Of a stretch of DNA of 64,000 bases, positions 52,873 to 63,227 are shown piece after piece. The DNA is taken from positions 1 through 64,000 of the forward strand of contig JBECUI020000044.1 of assembly GCA_040954595.2 (NCBI GenBank), in the 5' to 3' direction. Under the pieces are notes generated by a model. That model was given only the letters and a program-made list of their open reading frames with translations, had not been told where the DNA came from and made no database searches. Numbering within the stretch: position 1 is the stretch's first letter; each line of letters starts with the position of its first letter. The translations under genes and the position numbers were made by a program. This DNA is from Balanoglossus misakiensis (taxonomy: Eukaryota; Hemichordata).

Positions 52873-54154
52873 TTTCGTGAGCAGCGGCAAGCAGGGCTAA
52901 GCGTGTTATAACGCTGTAAGTATAAAAGCGATTTTGATGGTGATAGCTATGAGACTGCTCCGGATTGGGTGAGATATCGCAATCATCAAAGGTTAGCGGC
53001 TTAAAGCGCATGCCAGGAGAGTTTAGGTTTTGGGTTGCTGACCGCTTGGAATGCACGCGATAAAACCCGCCAATGACTTTACTTCCAAATGTATAGATTA
53101 CCGGCTCTGCAACAGTTTCTTGCTTTCCCCAAATTTCATGCGTATATATTCCTTCTTGAATAATGACCCGACTTATTTTTTTGCTTTCCTTTGTTGTCGC
53201 CATACGTGTTCTTTCTTTACGGTTTAATGTGGCGATTTCCTCTGCACTGCGCACGGTCATTACCCCCATACCGTAAGTTCCCGCATCCGCTTTCACAACA
53301 ACAAATGGCTCGCTATCCACATTATATTCTTTGTATTTAGCACGTATGGCCTGTAGCAAGAATTCTGTATTTCTTGATAAGCAATCAACTCCTTGGCGTT
53401 TCATAAAATCAACCTCGCCGCAGTTGCGGAATATGGGATTTATCAACCATTGATCAATGTCGAGCATGTCGGCGAATTCTCGTGCGACTTGTTGATAGAA
53501 GGTGAAATAATTAGATTTCAGCCTACTTGACCAACCAAGATGCATGGGCGGTACTATGGGTTGCTTGATGTTGTCCAATATATTAGGCCTGCCGGCAGAT
53601 AAATCATTGTTTAGCAATATAAGGTCAGGTACAAAACCATCTACAAACACAAGATCTCGTTCCCTTTTGATCGGTTCTAACGATACCGCACGCGCATCGC
53701 CAAGTTTAATACAGCTTGATTCTGCCCCATCCTGTGATAGGCTGCCAACCCTAGTCTTAAATCCTGCCTTGTTAATAATCGATTGCAGGGAAGCGATATT
53801 TTCCATGTAAAATAAGTTGCGTGTGTGGTTTTCAGGGACGATAAGTATTTTATCAATGGGCATCTTTATGTGTTCAATGGCCATTTGCAACGCTTGTACA
53901 TAAAATGGCTCAAACGACACACTAAGATTATTAAATCCTGCGGGGAATAAATTAGTGTCTATCGGCGCTATCTTATAGCCTGCGTTGCGTAGGTCGATGG
54001 AAGCATAAAACGGAGCTTGCATTGCTTGCCAAGCGTTTCTAAACCAAGCTTCAATAGCGGTCTGATTATCAAGCATTAAGCGTTCCAGATTCTGGAAAGG
54101 ACTTACCAGTGTGGTTGTTAGACCACGAAGGTTGCAGCCTTTGTCAATATTCAT
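52856..54154 (-). CDS. gshA: Glutamate-cysteine ligase, proteobacterial (ferrooxidans) type
   Basis: From ATG 54154 the protein has 432 residues. It contains NQTAIEAWFRNAWQAMQAPFYASIDLRNAGYKIAPIDTNLFPAGFNNL at the start, RDLVFVDGFVPDLILLNNDLS, and the ATP-grasp-like VVVKADAGTYGMGVMTV, and RVIIQEGIYT. This is the glutamate-cysteine ligase type first noted in Acidithiobacillus and related chemolithotrophs, distinct from E. coli GshA. It makes gamma-glutamylcysteine for glutathione. The open frame extends 14 codons upstream to 54196, without similarity. No gshB is in the window. It overlaps algR convergently by 17 bp. Confidence 0.88.
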   Translation of the reverse strand: MNIDKGCNLRGLTTTLVSPFQNLERLMLDNQTAIEAWFRNAWQAMQAPFYASIDLRNAGYKIAPIDTNLFPAGFNNLSVSFEPFYVQALQMAIEHIKMPIDKILIVPENHTRNLFYMENIASLQSIINKAGFKTRVGSLSQDGAESSCIKLGDARAVSLEPIKRERDLVFVDGFVPDLILLNNDLSAGRPNILDNIKQPIVPPMHLGWSSRLKSNYFTFYQQVAREFADMLDIDQWLINPIFRNCGEVDFMKRQGVDCLSRNTEFLLQAIRAKYKEYNVDSEPFVVVKADAGTYGMGVMTVRSAEEIATLNRKERTRMATTKESKKISRVIIQEGIYTHEIWGKQETVAEPVIYTFGSKVIGGFYRVHSKRSATQNLNSPGMRFKPLTFDDCDISPNPEQSHSYHHQNRFYTYSVITRLALLAAAHEITPVS

Positions 54155-54424
54155 AAGGTTTACGATAATTAAGCATGCAGGCGGACATGGTAGCATAGTG
54201 CTTAAGATTTGGGCATATCCTTCTTTAGGTCTTTAGTAAGCTAAGATCTATCTTAACGCTTGTTTTTAGGGTTCCAGTATCAATGACCAGCCATTGATTT
54301 GGCCACAGAATGGATTCGCATTATTTACCCAAAGAGTGTATGGTCATTTGCTAATGGGCGATTTTTGCTGCCTTAATAATTTGAAGGTAACAGTTACTTA
54401 ATTATCACATACGGCAATAAGACA
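54155..54424. other. Intergenic region without a recognised gene
   Basis: About 270 bp between gshA and hspQ, divergently transcribed. It is AT-rich and must hold both promoters. I see no clear -35/-10 pair, RNA gene or strong inverted repeat. Confidence 0.5.
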
Positions 54425-54737
54425 ATGCGGCATGCAAAGTTTGCAATAGGACAGATTATCCGTCATAGGCTTTTTGGTTATCGAGGGGTAATTTTTTGAT
54501 GTCGACCCTGTTTTTAGCGGTACAGATGAATGGTATAGCAAGGTAGCTAAATCACAGCCCCCAAAGGATAAGCCTTGGTATCATGTGTTAATGGACAATT
54601 CACAGCATACGACCTATGTTGCCGAAGATAATATGGGGCTTGACGATTCCACTTTGGCCATACAGCACCCTTTAATTGAGCACTATTTTAAAGACTTTAT
54701 TGATGGTCGTTATTCTTCAGCTAATATGAACAACTAG
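54425..54737 (+). CDS. hspQ: Heat shock protein HspQ (one frameshift)
   Basis: Two frames join to a protein of about 103 residues: AKFAIGQIIRHRLFGYRGVIFDVDP, then WYSKVAKSQPPKDKPWYHVLMD, TTYVAEDNMGLDD and HPLIEHYFKDF. This matches HspQ (E. coli 105 residues), a hemimethylated-DNA-binding-type small protein that promotes degradation of certain proteins and is heat-induced. A T-run of six where five are expected, at about 54493, shifts the frame. ATG 54425 starts MRHAKF; the stop TAG is at 54735-54737. The gene is short and broken, so automatic callers would miss it. Confidence 0.85.
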
Positions 54738-54744
54738 TCTTTTT

Positions 54745-55203
54745 ATGGAAAAGAGTATAAAAGATTACTTTGCAAGCCTATTTCAAAATGGGCCTGAGGG
54801 TAATACATCCGCGCCGTTTGGCAGGGTTGAACTTGCTACCGCTTTATTAATGATTGAAATTAGTATGGCAGATGAACGTATTCAGGAAGAAGAGCGCCAA
54901 TTAGTAAAGCGTTTATTGACGGAGAATTTTAATTTATCAGAGAGTAAAGTTGAAGAATTGATAGGCTTAGCGGAGAAAGAACATGGTGATGCTGTATCTT
55001 TATACGAATATACGCGCCTATTGAATAACAATCTTTCTTCAGACGAAAAAATTAATATCATTGAATATCTATGGCAGATAGCTTATGCCGATACTGTGAT
55101 AGATAAATATGAAGAATACTACATAAGAAAGATTGCAGATTTGCTGTATGTTGCCCATGCAGACTATGTTCGGGTCAAGTTAAAGGCGTCTTGTAGAGGG
55201 TAA
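54745..55203 (+). CDS. TerB-family protein
   Basis: The 152-residue, mainly helical, acidic protein has the TerB-like core VELATALLMIEISMADERIQEEERQLVKRLLTENFNLSE and IIEYLWQIAYADTVIDKYEEYYIRKIADLLYV. The paired MADERI and YADTVID segments are the acidic, metal-binding-like sites of TerB domains. The family is named for tellurite resistance, but stand-alone members are widespread and their role unknown. It starts 7 bp after the hspQ stop, so the two are probably cotranscribed. Confidence 0.85.
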   Translation: MEKSIKDYFASLFQNGPEGNTSAPFGRVELATALLMIEISMADERIQEEERQLVKRLLTENFNLSESKVEELIGLAEKEHGDAVSLYEYTRLLNNNLSSDEKINIIEYLWQIAYADTVIDKYEEYYIRKIADLLYVAHADYVRVKLKASCRG

Positions 55204-55238
55204 AGCGCGCTACGTTACATGGGCAGTATCTTCGGATG

Positions 55239-58200
55239 CTACCCTTCTTCTAGTAGCCGGTTTTTTATCAGCTTAAAGTCTATTTTCCCGCTACCTAATT
55301 TTGGAATGCTACTGACGATTTTAAGCTCTGATGGGATCAGAAGCGGGCTTGTCCCTGCGTCAAGCATCGACTTTCTTAATGCCGAAAATTGAAATTCCTT
55401 CGCAACTATCAGTACTATTTTTTCACCCTTTTTATCATCAGGCAAGTTTATGGCGACTAATTCCAAATCAGATTGATTAAGGATGTTTCGCACAGCTTCT
55501 TCTACCGCAGCTAAACTTATCATTTCTCCGCCTAGTTTTGCAAAGCGCGAATAACGGTCTAGTATCGTCAGAAAACCATCTTCATCCAAATGACCTTTAT
55601 CACCTGTTTTGTACCAACGCTTGCCTTTTATTGTGACGATACTTTCCCGGGTCTTTTCGGGGTCATGCAAATAACCCTGCATAATTTGCGGCCCCCCTAT
55701 CAATATTAGGCCATTTTCACCGACTGCTAACTCTTTAAGTGATTGTGGGTCCACTATCTTAAAACTGGTGCCCGGCAAAGGCATGCCGACTGTGCCGTGC
55801 TTATTGCCGACTTGCAAAGACCAATCATTCATATTGATTGCATTAGGAACATTGACGCTTGCAACAGGCGCTGTCTCAGTTGTACCGTAGCCTTCATAGA
55901 CGTCTTTGTTGAATTTGAGCTTAAACGCTTGATGAATATCGGCGCTGAGTTTTTCTGCTCCTGCAACAACAATGCGTAGCGATTCCAGCATTAATGGATG
56001 GACGTGATGATTATTGATATATAGGCGAAGGAATGTGGGTGTGCCAAATAAAATAGTCGCACGGTATTTGGAGATTGCTCTAGCAATATTAGCCGAGTCT
56101 GTAGGGTCTGCATGGCAAATTATTGGAATGCCCTCAATGATAGGCATAAGCGTTGCGACTGTTAGCCCAAAGGCATGAAACAAAGGCAGTCCTGCCATGA
56201 GGACATCATTGTCTTGAACGTTTAATGTATCCGATACCTGTTTTAAGTTTGTCATAACATTGCGATGACTAAGCCTCACACCCTTAGGTGCACTCTCACT
56301 GCCACTGGAAAATAGAATTAAAGCAGACGAATCGGGTTTTGCCCTTTTGCAATAAAGCAACTTCAATAGCCATGCTGGGGCAGCTGTAGCCATTATTATG
56401 CTTTGCAGGTATGTCAATTTATCAATCTCGACTTTCATGTCTTCCAAGTAGATATATCGGCTATCGGGGAAGGCGACCCCAAGCTTGATTCCTCTTTTTG
56501 TTAGTCCCTCAATAAATTTGCGAGAACTGTAGATCGTTTTTATCTCTGCTTTGGCTGCCACATGTTGTAAAGTTTCGCAGTCGGAAGTAAAGTTTAGGTT
56601 GACAACCGTCTTGCCCTGAATAATCGCTGCCATGTTAGCGATACAGCCACCGTTACTTGACGGCAACAACAAGCCCACGTTTTGCTCAGGAGAATATTTT
56701 TTTATTAACCGGGAAAAGCAAATCACAGCTGCTAAAAATTTATTTTTGGCTAAAGGCCCGGTAATGGAATCCGTAACCATTAACCTCCCCCTGTCGCAGC
56801 TTGCCGAGTCTATGAACGCATAACCGATAGGAGGTAAACTGTCAGCATAGCGCTCCCAAGAATAGAGAGATAGATCGAAGATTGTTTTCTTCACAGTTGC
56901 AGCTGCAGTGTCAATAGGAAGCGGTTCGCCAAAGGCTACGACAATATCACTTTTCATATTGTTACCGTGCGGCTTCTTTAGTTTTTTGTTGGAGTATGAA
57001 AACCCGTTTCCCCATAAACCTCGCAGATGAAATGGAAGGATAGTCGCATTGACATGTTTTACCGCTTTTTCAAAACCATTTTGAAATTTTGCCAATTTCC
57101 CAGTTCGGCTTATTGTGCCTTCGGGAAACAAACAGACCACATTGCCGTCGTTTAGGGTTTGATTAATTGCCTTTAGTGATGAATGTGTTAGGTTTGTAGA
57201 AAGCGGGATGACATTGAGGGTATTGAGAAACCATTTCAGGTGCCAACGCTCGTAAATACTGCGAACCATAACGAAGCGGATAGGTCGCGGTGAAGCCACT
57301 TGAATGATGCCCCAGTCGATCCAGCTGATATGATTCCCCAACATCAACACCCCTCCTTTTTCAGGTAAGTTTTGCAGTCCCAATACTTGGAGTCGGTATC
57401 GGCAACCGATGATATGGCTAATGATGAAACGAACTAACGACTGCGGCAGTTTCCAGATAGTGAAAATAGTGTTGGCAAGAATCGCCAAAAATAATAATGA
57501 AAATATGCCCGCACTGCTTACGTTACATAGGGAAAGTAAGATCGCTAACCCAAGAAAAATTAGCATGACAGTACTCTGTATTAGATTATTACTTGCAAGA
57601 ATGCGCCCTAGCTCATCTCCTCTTGCATGAAATTGTATCAAGGCGTTTAAGGAAGTAATGAGAAACCCGCCAAATAAGCCCCAAGCTAAAAAATTGATTG
57701 CCTGTAAATATATATGGTTAAGATTGGGCAAAATAAATATACAAAACGTGATGCCGATTAAGCCGATTGGAATCATACTTGTTTCGATGTGTGTTTTTGA
57801 AACACACCCTGTTATGATTGATCCCAACATAATGCCTATGCCTGCAAATGCCATTGTCCCCTGAATAGCAACGGTATTAGTGATGTCCATTGCATCTTTG
57901 GCATAGGCAGGAAATGTTGTTAGCATCACTTGTGATATTGCCCAAAATACGGATAACCCAATAACGGACAAGAGAATGACATTGTTACTTTGCACCGCAC
58001 GTATATTTGTTTTGAGATACAGGCCTTTTCTATATGCCTCCCACTTAAATATTAATGTCTTGTTGGGGGACTTTTTCTGCGGCAGGGTATAGGCGAAACC
58101 TAGTTCAAACAGACTAAAAATGACCAATCCCCAGCCAATGGGCGCGATGCTTTGTAGTAACGTGGATGGACTGTCATAGTTTACGCCTGCCAGAAACCCC

Positions 58201-58687
58201 TCAAACAATATTGAGAACACAAAAAGACCAGATAAAATGGCAGCTGTTGTCGTTGCTTGCACCAAGCCGTTTGCCCTAGCCAAACATTCTTTCCCAGCTA
58301 GTTCTTTGATATAGCCGTATTTGGCAGGGAATAAAACGCGCTTTGTACCGCCAAAACAAAAGTCATTGTAAGAGCAGGCCAAAACCAGCCTAAGTAATAA
58401 AACAAGGTAATGCATAACGTTATGATGACAGCTATCCAAGCACTTAATTGCAGCACTTTATTTCTGGGAAACCTATCTGAACAGAAGCCGGCGGGCGATA
58501 TGATTAATATAAAAGGCAAAAGAATAAGTGCGTTGACAACAGCTGTTAAAACGATCTGCTGTTGCCCTTCATAGACTTTGAATAAGGTGTTTTGAATAAT
58601 GATCTTATGCCCTAAATCGACAAAGGCATTGAGAAATACCACTACAAGATAAGGCAAGAATCCCGGGAGATTGGATAAGGAGGTCAA
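55239..58687 (-). CDS. aas: Aas-type fusion: MFS transporter, lysophospholipid acyltransferase and acyl-ACP synthetase (one frameshift)
   Basis: After joining frames near 58345-58360 the protein has about 1,148 residues. Residues 1-420 are an MFS/LplT-like transporter with about 12 membrane segments. Then comes a PlsC-type acyltransferase with GNHISWIDWG (HX4D) and FPEGTISRTGKL. The last 550 residues are an AMP-forming acyl ligase: ILFSSGSESAPKGVRLSHRN, YGTTETAPV, and WYKTGDKGHLDEDGFLTILDR. In E. coli LplT imports lysophospholipids and Aas re-acylates them; here both are one chain, as in many proteobacteria. The shift lies in an A-run (CCAAAACAAAAG on the plus strand) and looks like an error. 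Confidence 0.9.
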
Positions 58688-58785
58688 GAATTTACCTCAT
58701 AGTTATTATTTGGATTGGCGATGATTGTAAAGTTATAAAAATGGCCCGTTTAGCCAGATATTATTCTTAGCTAAGCACACTTGTT

Positions 58786-59370
58786 TCATTCTTTTAATTC
58801 CAACAACATAAAATCTACATTGTTTTTCCATAATTTAGAACGTTCCAGTTGCAATTTATCAGGGTCTTTATACGGCCCAATGCGAACACGATAACGAACA
58901 TCTTGGCCGTTTATGACAACTCGTTGAATGTTTGCGCTTACCCCTGTTAAGGCGAGTTTTGCTTTCATCTTATCGGCGGTCTCAAATTTATTAAATGACC
59001 CGACCTGAAGTATAAACAAGGCAGGCTGTTGTTCTTTCTTTTTGTTTGTATCTTTATATGAAATAGCTTCCCATTCGGATAGACTGGCTTCTTTGCTGGG
59101 CAATATCTTATAAAAATCGAATTGTGGCTTATACAATTCTATGGCATCCCCATCCGCCTCATCAGGTTCTTTATTTTTGACTGTAGTATTCTCCTCCGGC
59201 AATGAAGTAGCTGTCTTTGGCATGTCATGAGCGATATTATTAAAATAGAATATAAGCGCCACTGACAGCCCTATTGCTAATCCGCTAAGAAAAGAAAGCG
59301 ATTTTTTGAAATAAGTTGCCAACAGATTATGCGGCTTTCTTCTGCTGGCATGTTTATAGTCTCTCGGCAT
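58786..59370 (-). CDS. SPOR-domain protein, FtsN-like
   Basis: The 194-residue protein has a short basic cytosolic head ([14 protein letters not shown]), one membrane segment at about residues 27-46, a low-complexity acidic linker, and a C-terminal SPOR domain (about 117-192: FILQVGSFNKFETADKMKAKLALTGVSANIQRVV, VRYRVRIGPYKD). SPOR domains bind denuded septal peptidoglycan, so it is likely FtsN or a related division protein. It overlaps the restored 3' end of argS by 17 bp. argS followed by an ftsN-like gene is a common gammaproteobacterial order. Confidence 0.88.
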   Translation of the reverse strand: MPRDYKHASRRKPHNLLATYFKKSLSFLSGLAIGLSVALIFYFNNIAHDMPKTATSLPEENTTVKNKEPDEADGDAIELYKPQFDFYKILPSKEASLSEWEAISYKDTNKKKEQQPALFILQVGSFNKFETADKMKAKLALTGVSANIQRVVINGQDVRYRVRIGPYKDPDKLQLERSKLWKNNVDFMLLELKE

Positions 59371-61116
59371 TTACATAGCCTCCGGAGAAATCCACACCTA
59401 ACACGGTCAGCCATTTTGTATAACCCATCTTGCCGCTTCTATTAAAGCGAGCCTAGCCCCTCTTATGGCATGATCTTCAACTAGGAATCGATTGGCATTG
59501 TAGTAGGCGTGGAAATCGTTAGCCAGATGCTGTAGATAGTAAGCAAGCTGGTGTGGTTCGTAAGCAAGCGCTGCACTTTCTATGATGCCGGGATAGCGAG
59601 AAAGCGTTGCGAGCAATTTTATTTCATATGGTTCTGTAAGCACCGATAAATTAGATAGTGCTTGGGTTCTATCATAATGACAGCCTTTCTCTGATATTTG
59701 CTGAAATACGCGACATATTCTTGCATGGGCATATTGTATATAATAGACCGGATTGTCACTCGAGGTCGATTTAGCTAGCTCTAGGTCAAAGTTTAAATGT
59801 TGATCGCTCTTTTTCATTATGTAGAAAAATCGCGCGGCATCTCTGCCTACCTCACTTTGCAACCCCCTAAGAGTGACAAACTTTCCCGAGCGTGTGGACA
59901 TTTGTATTTTCTCTTTCCCTCGATAGAGGGTTGCAAATTGTACAAGCAGAATCTCCAGAGAATCTTGGGTAGCTCCGAGCGCTTTTATCGCCGCTTTTAT
60001 CCTTGCTATGTAACCATGATGATCAGCTCCCCATATATTGATAATCTTTTTATAACCGCGCTTAATTTTTTCGTGATGATATGCAATGTCGGAAGCAAAA
60101 TAAGTTGTTTCCCCGTTCTTTCTTACCAATACCCCTGTCTTTTTCATCACCTAATTTGCTAGAACGGAACCATAAAGCCCCTTCTTTTTGATAAGTCCAC
60201 CCTTCTTTAGTTAGGTTAAGAATGCATCTGTTAACCGCCTCGTTTGCCAGCAATGAACATTCCGAGAACCAAGTCGTGAATTCAATACCGAAGTCATGTA
60301 GGTCGTTTTTGATATCACCCAAAATTGACTCCAAGCCTGCATCAAAAATAATACGATAATCTTTTTCGCCAAGCTCATCGATGCAGTATGTTATTAACCT
60401 CCTGATTGTTGTTTCATTATCTTCGTCGAGCAAAGCCAGTGCCGTTTTGACGGGTTTAACGAATCTTGCAGCATAATCCTTATGTAATGTGGTCGCTATA
60501 TCACGAATATAATCGCCGTGATAAATACCGTTTGGGAAAGGGGTCTCCTGATCGTAATGCTGTAGATAGCGCAACCAAATGCTCACCGTCAGGATATCCA
60601 TCTGATGACCTGCATCATTTACGTAATACTCGCAGTCTACAGTAAAACCAGTCTTTCTAAGTAAGTTGGCAACGACTGCACCATATGCAGCACCGCGTCC
60701 ATGCCCAATATGCAATGGCCCCGTTGGATTTGCGGAGACGAATTCAAGTAAAGTAGGCATGCCTGCGCCAATATCGGAATCTCCGTATTGTTCTGCTTTA
60801 TCTAGGATTTCAACGATAGTGGATTGGTACGCGCTGTCTCTTATAAAAAAATTGATAAAACCAGGGCCTGCAATTTCAACACGCTTTAATATGTCGGCGT
60901 CAGGAAGATGACTGATGATGTGTTTGCTAATTTACGCGGAGAAGCTTTGGCTGCCCCGCTCAAAACCATAGCAATATTAGAAGAGAAGTCGCCATGTTCT
61001 GGGGCGCGCGCAGTTTCAATCTTTATATTAAATTGCGTGATCGCAGGTATTATCTCTTTAGAGAGGAGTGTTCTTAGAGAAGAGGCGAGCAGTTTCTTTA
61101 TTTGTTCTTCTAACAT
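59354..61116 (-). CDS. argS: Arginyl-tRNA synthetase (at least three frameshifts)
   Basis: Joined frames give about 587 residues. Order: [37 protein letters not shown], the gap region through AGPGFINFF, then [18 protein letters not shown] with the HIGH motif, [35 protein letters not shown] and [12 protein letters not shown] (KMSKS loop variant). The C-terminal anticodon domain ends with RWVIQNG and, after one missing G near 59410, [11 protein letters not shown] to TAA at 59354-59356. Other shifts are near 60932 and 60135 (G-run). It charges tRNA-Arg and is essential, so these breaks are probably sequence errors. priA is 27 bp upstream. Confidence 0.92.
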
Positions 61117-61143
61117 TATTTATGTGTTTTTTTAGTATGTAAT

Positions 61144-63178
61144 CTAAGTTATATCTTGTGGATCGATATCCAAGGACCAACGCACCTTCTTTCCATCCTT
61201 TGAGTTTTCCAATTCCAGTAACCATTCGTCTAAATAGGCGTGCAAGATTTTCTGCTTGCCGATTGTATAACCAGTTGGTAACGATAACGCCCACTACGCT
61301 TTTCAACCAGAGCGGGAATAGGACCAAATAATGATAATGTTTCTTTGTCTGCGATTTGAGTTAGTTTTGAGGCGGCATTTTTTATGAATCTTCTTACATT
61401 ATCAACATTATGCTCTTCGGCTTTCAAAAGAGCCATATAGGAATAAGGAGGCAATGAGGCGCTGCTCCTTTCATGTAAAAGAGATTGAGCAAAATCATAA
61501 TATCCGGACCGAATAAGCTTTTGGAATAATGGATGTTTAGGGTTGTATGTTTGCACCACAACAACGCCTTCTTTATGCTCCCTCCCACCACGGCCGCTAA
61601 TTTGCATGAAAAGTTGGGCTAATCTTTCGCTGGCACGAAAGTCAGTCGAGAATAACCCTCTATCTGCGTCAACGATACCGGTGAGCGTGATGTTTGGAAA
61701 GTGATGTCCCTTCGTAAGCATTTGCGTGCCAATCATAATGTCAATTTTATTGGCTAATATTTCTTCCACATAGTTTTTCATCGCATCCTTTTTTCTTGTG
61801 GTATCACGATCTATCCTTAAAATCTTTGCTTTTGGAAATAAATCCGTGAGTATCTCTTCAATGCGCTCGGTGCCGTGACCTAGCAATAACAACGATGATT
61901 GACCACATTTAGGACAACGCCTAATATTTTTCTTGCTTGAATCGCAACGATGACAGGTTAAATAATTATTAGATTTTTGATACGTATAAGGATATTCGCA
62001 TCGTTTACATGTGGCGTTCCAGCCGCAGTAATGACAATATAAATGTACTGCATAACCTCTGCGGTTTAGAAATAACAGCACTTGATTTTTGTTGTCTAAA
62101 TGTTTGGCGATGTCGTCAATTAATGCCTGCGAAAGAGGGCCATACATTTTGTTGCCGCGTATGTCTAATAACCGATATTTTGGTGGCTTTGCATGACCTG
62201 CCCTAGAAGGTAAGACTAAACGGCGATAACGATTTTTCTTTACGTTATAAAGCGTCTCAAATGAAGGTGTTGCCGAACTGAGTATCGCGGGTATCTTATC
62301 ACGTGTTGCCCGAGTGACTAGCATATCCCTTGCTGAATAATGAAAACTATCTTGTTGTTTGTAAGAGAGGTCATGTTCTTCATCAATAATATAAAGCCCC
62401 GGATTGCAAGCGGGAGCCAAATAGCAGAGCGTGTCCCCAGCACTATTTTGGCCTTACCTGTATTAGCCGCATACCAGTGTTTTGCCCGTTCAAGTTCAGT
62501 CAGCGCCGAATGTTGTATCGCTATATCAGTATCAAAGCGACTTTTGAAGCGCTGTATTTGTTGGTATGTCAGTCCGATTTCAGGCATAAAAACAAGACAT
62601 TGTTTCCCCGCCTTTATGACAGCCTCTATCACAGATAGATAGACCTCGGTTTTGCCGCTACCAGTTAGCCGTCAAGAAGAAATATCTCAGTACCATTTAC
62701 CGCCACCTTTTTTAATATTGTTGCAATGACTGATTGTTGATCTTTATTTAATACGAAAGGAGGTTTTGTGATATCTATCGGCTTATTGAAAAGCTTATCA
62801 GAGCCAAATTTCTGTTGTAATTTTTCTAATGTATTTCCCTTTCTTTAGCCATGCTGGTAACGCCCCAGTCATTACTTTTCCTATTGGGTAGTGGTAGTAA
62901 TTACTTGCCCAGATAAGAAAATCCATGTGCTTATCGCTTAATATAGGCTGTTCATCAATGATGCGCTCTACTTTTCTTAATTTGTTTTGCGGACAACTGT
63001 TTTTTTTTGGTTATTGCCACTAAGATTCCACCATTTTCTTATTTCTAAAGGGCACTAATACACGTACCCCGGGACGACAATGGTCAATTTTATGGGGGTC
63101 AGGCGGAAGATAATCAAACAGATGTCGCAATGACACTGCTATAGCAACACGTAAGATAACGAAATCTTTTATGGTCAT
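61144..63178 (-). CDS. priA: Primosomal protein N' (PriA helicase), several frameshifts
   Basis: Pieces in order: MTIKDFVILRVAIAVSLRHLFDYLPP at ATG 63178, RPGVRVLVPF, KHMDFLIWASNYYHYPIGKVM, TGSGKTEVYL (Walker A), MPEIGLTYQ, IVLGTRSA, IIDEEHDLSYKQQD (DEEH), ATPSFETL, the zinc-binding block CHYCGWNATCKRCEYPYTYQ, CHRCDSS and CPKCG, IGTQMLTKGHHFPNITL, QISGRGGREHKEG, and the end SLDIDPQDIT with TAG at 61144-61146. About 678 codons. At least four shifts occur, including lost bases near 61250 (A-run) and 62668, and others near 62420 and 62850-63015. PriA restarts stalled replication forks. Confidence 0.9.
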
Positions 63179-63227
63179 ATAGTTCCTGGGGGTATAGAGC
63201 TTGAAGGTTAGTAGCGCGCCTATATGT

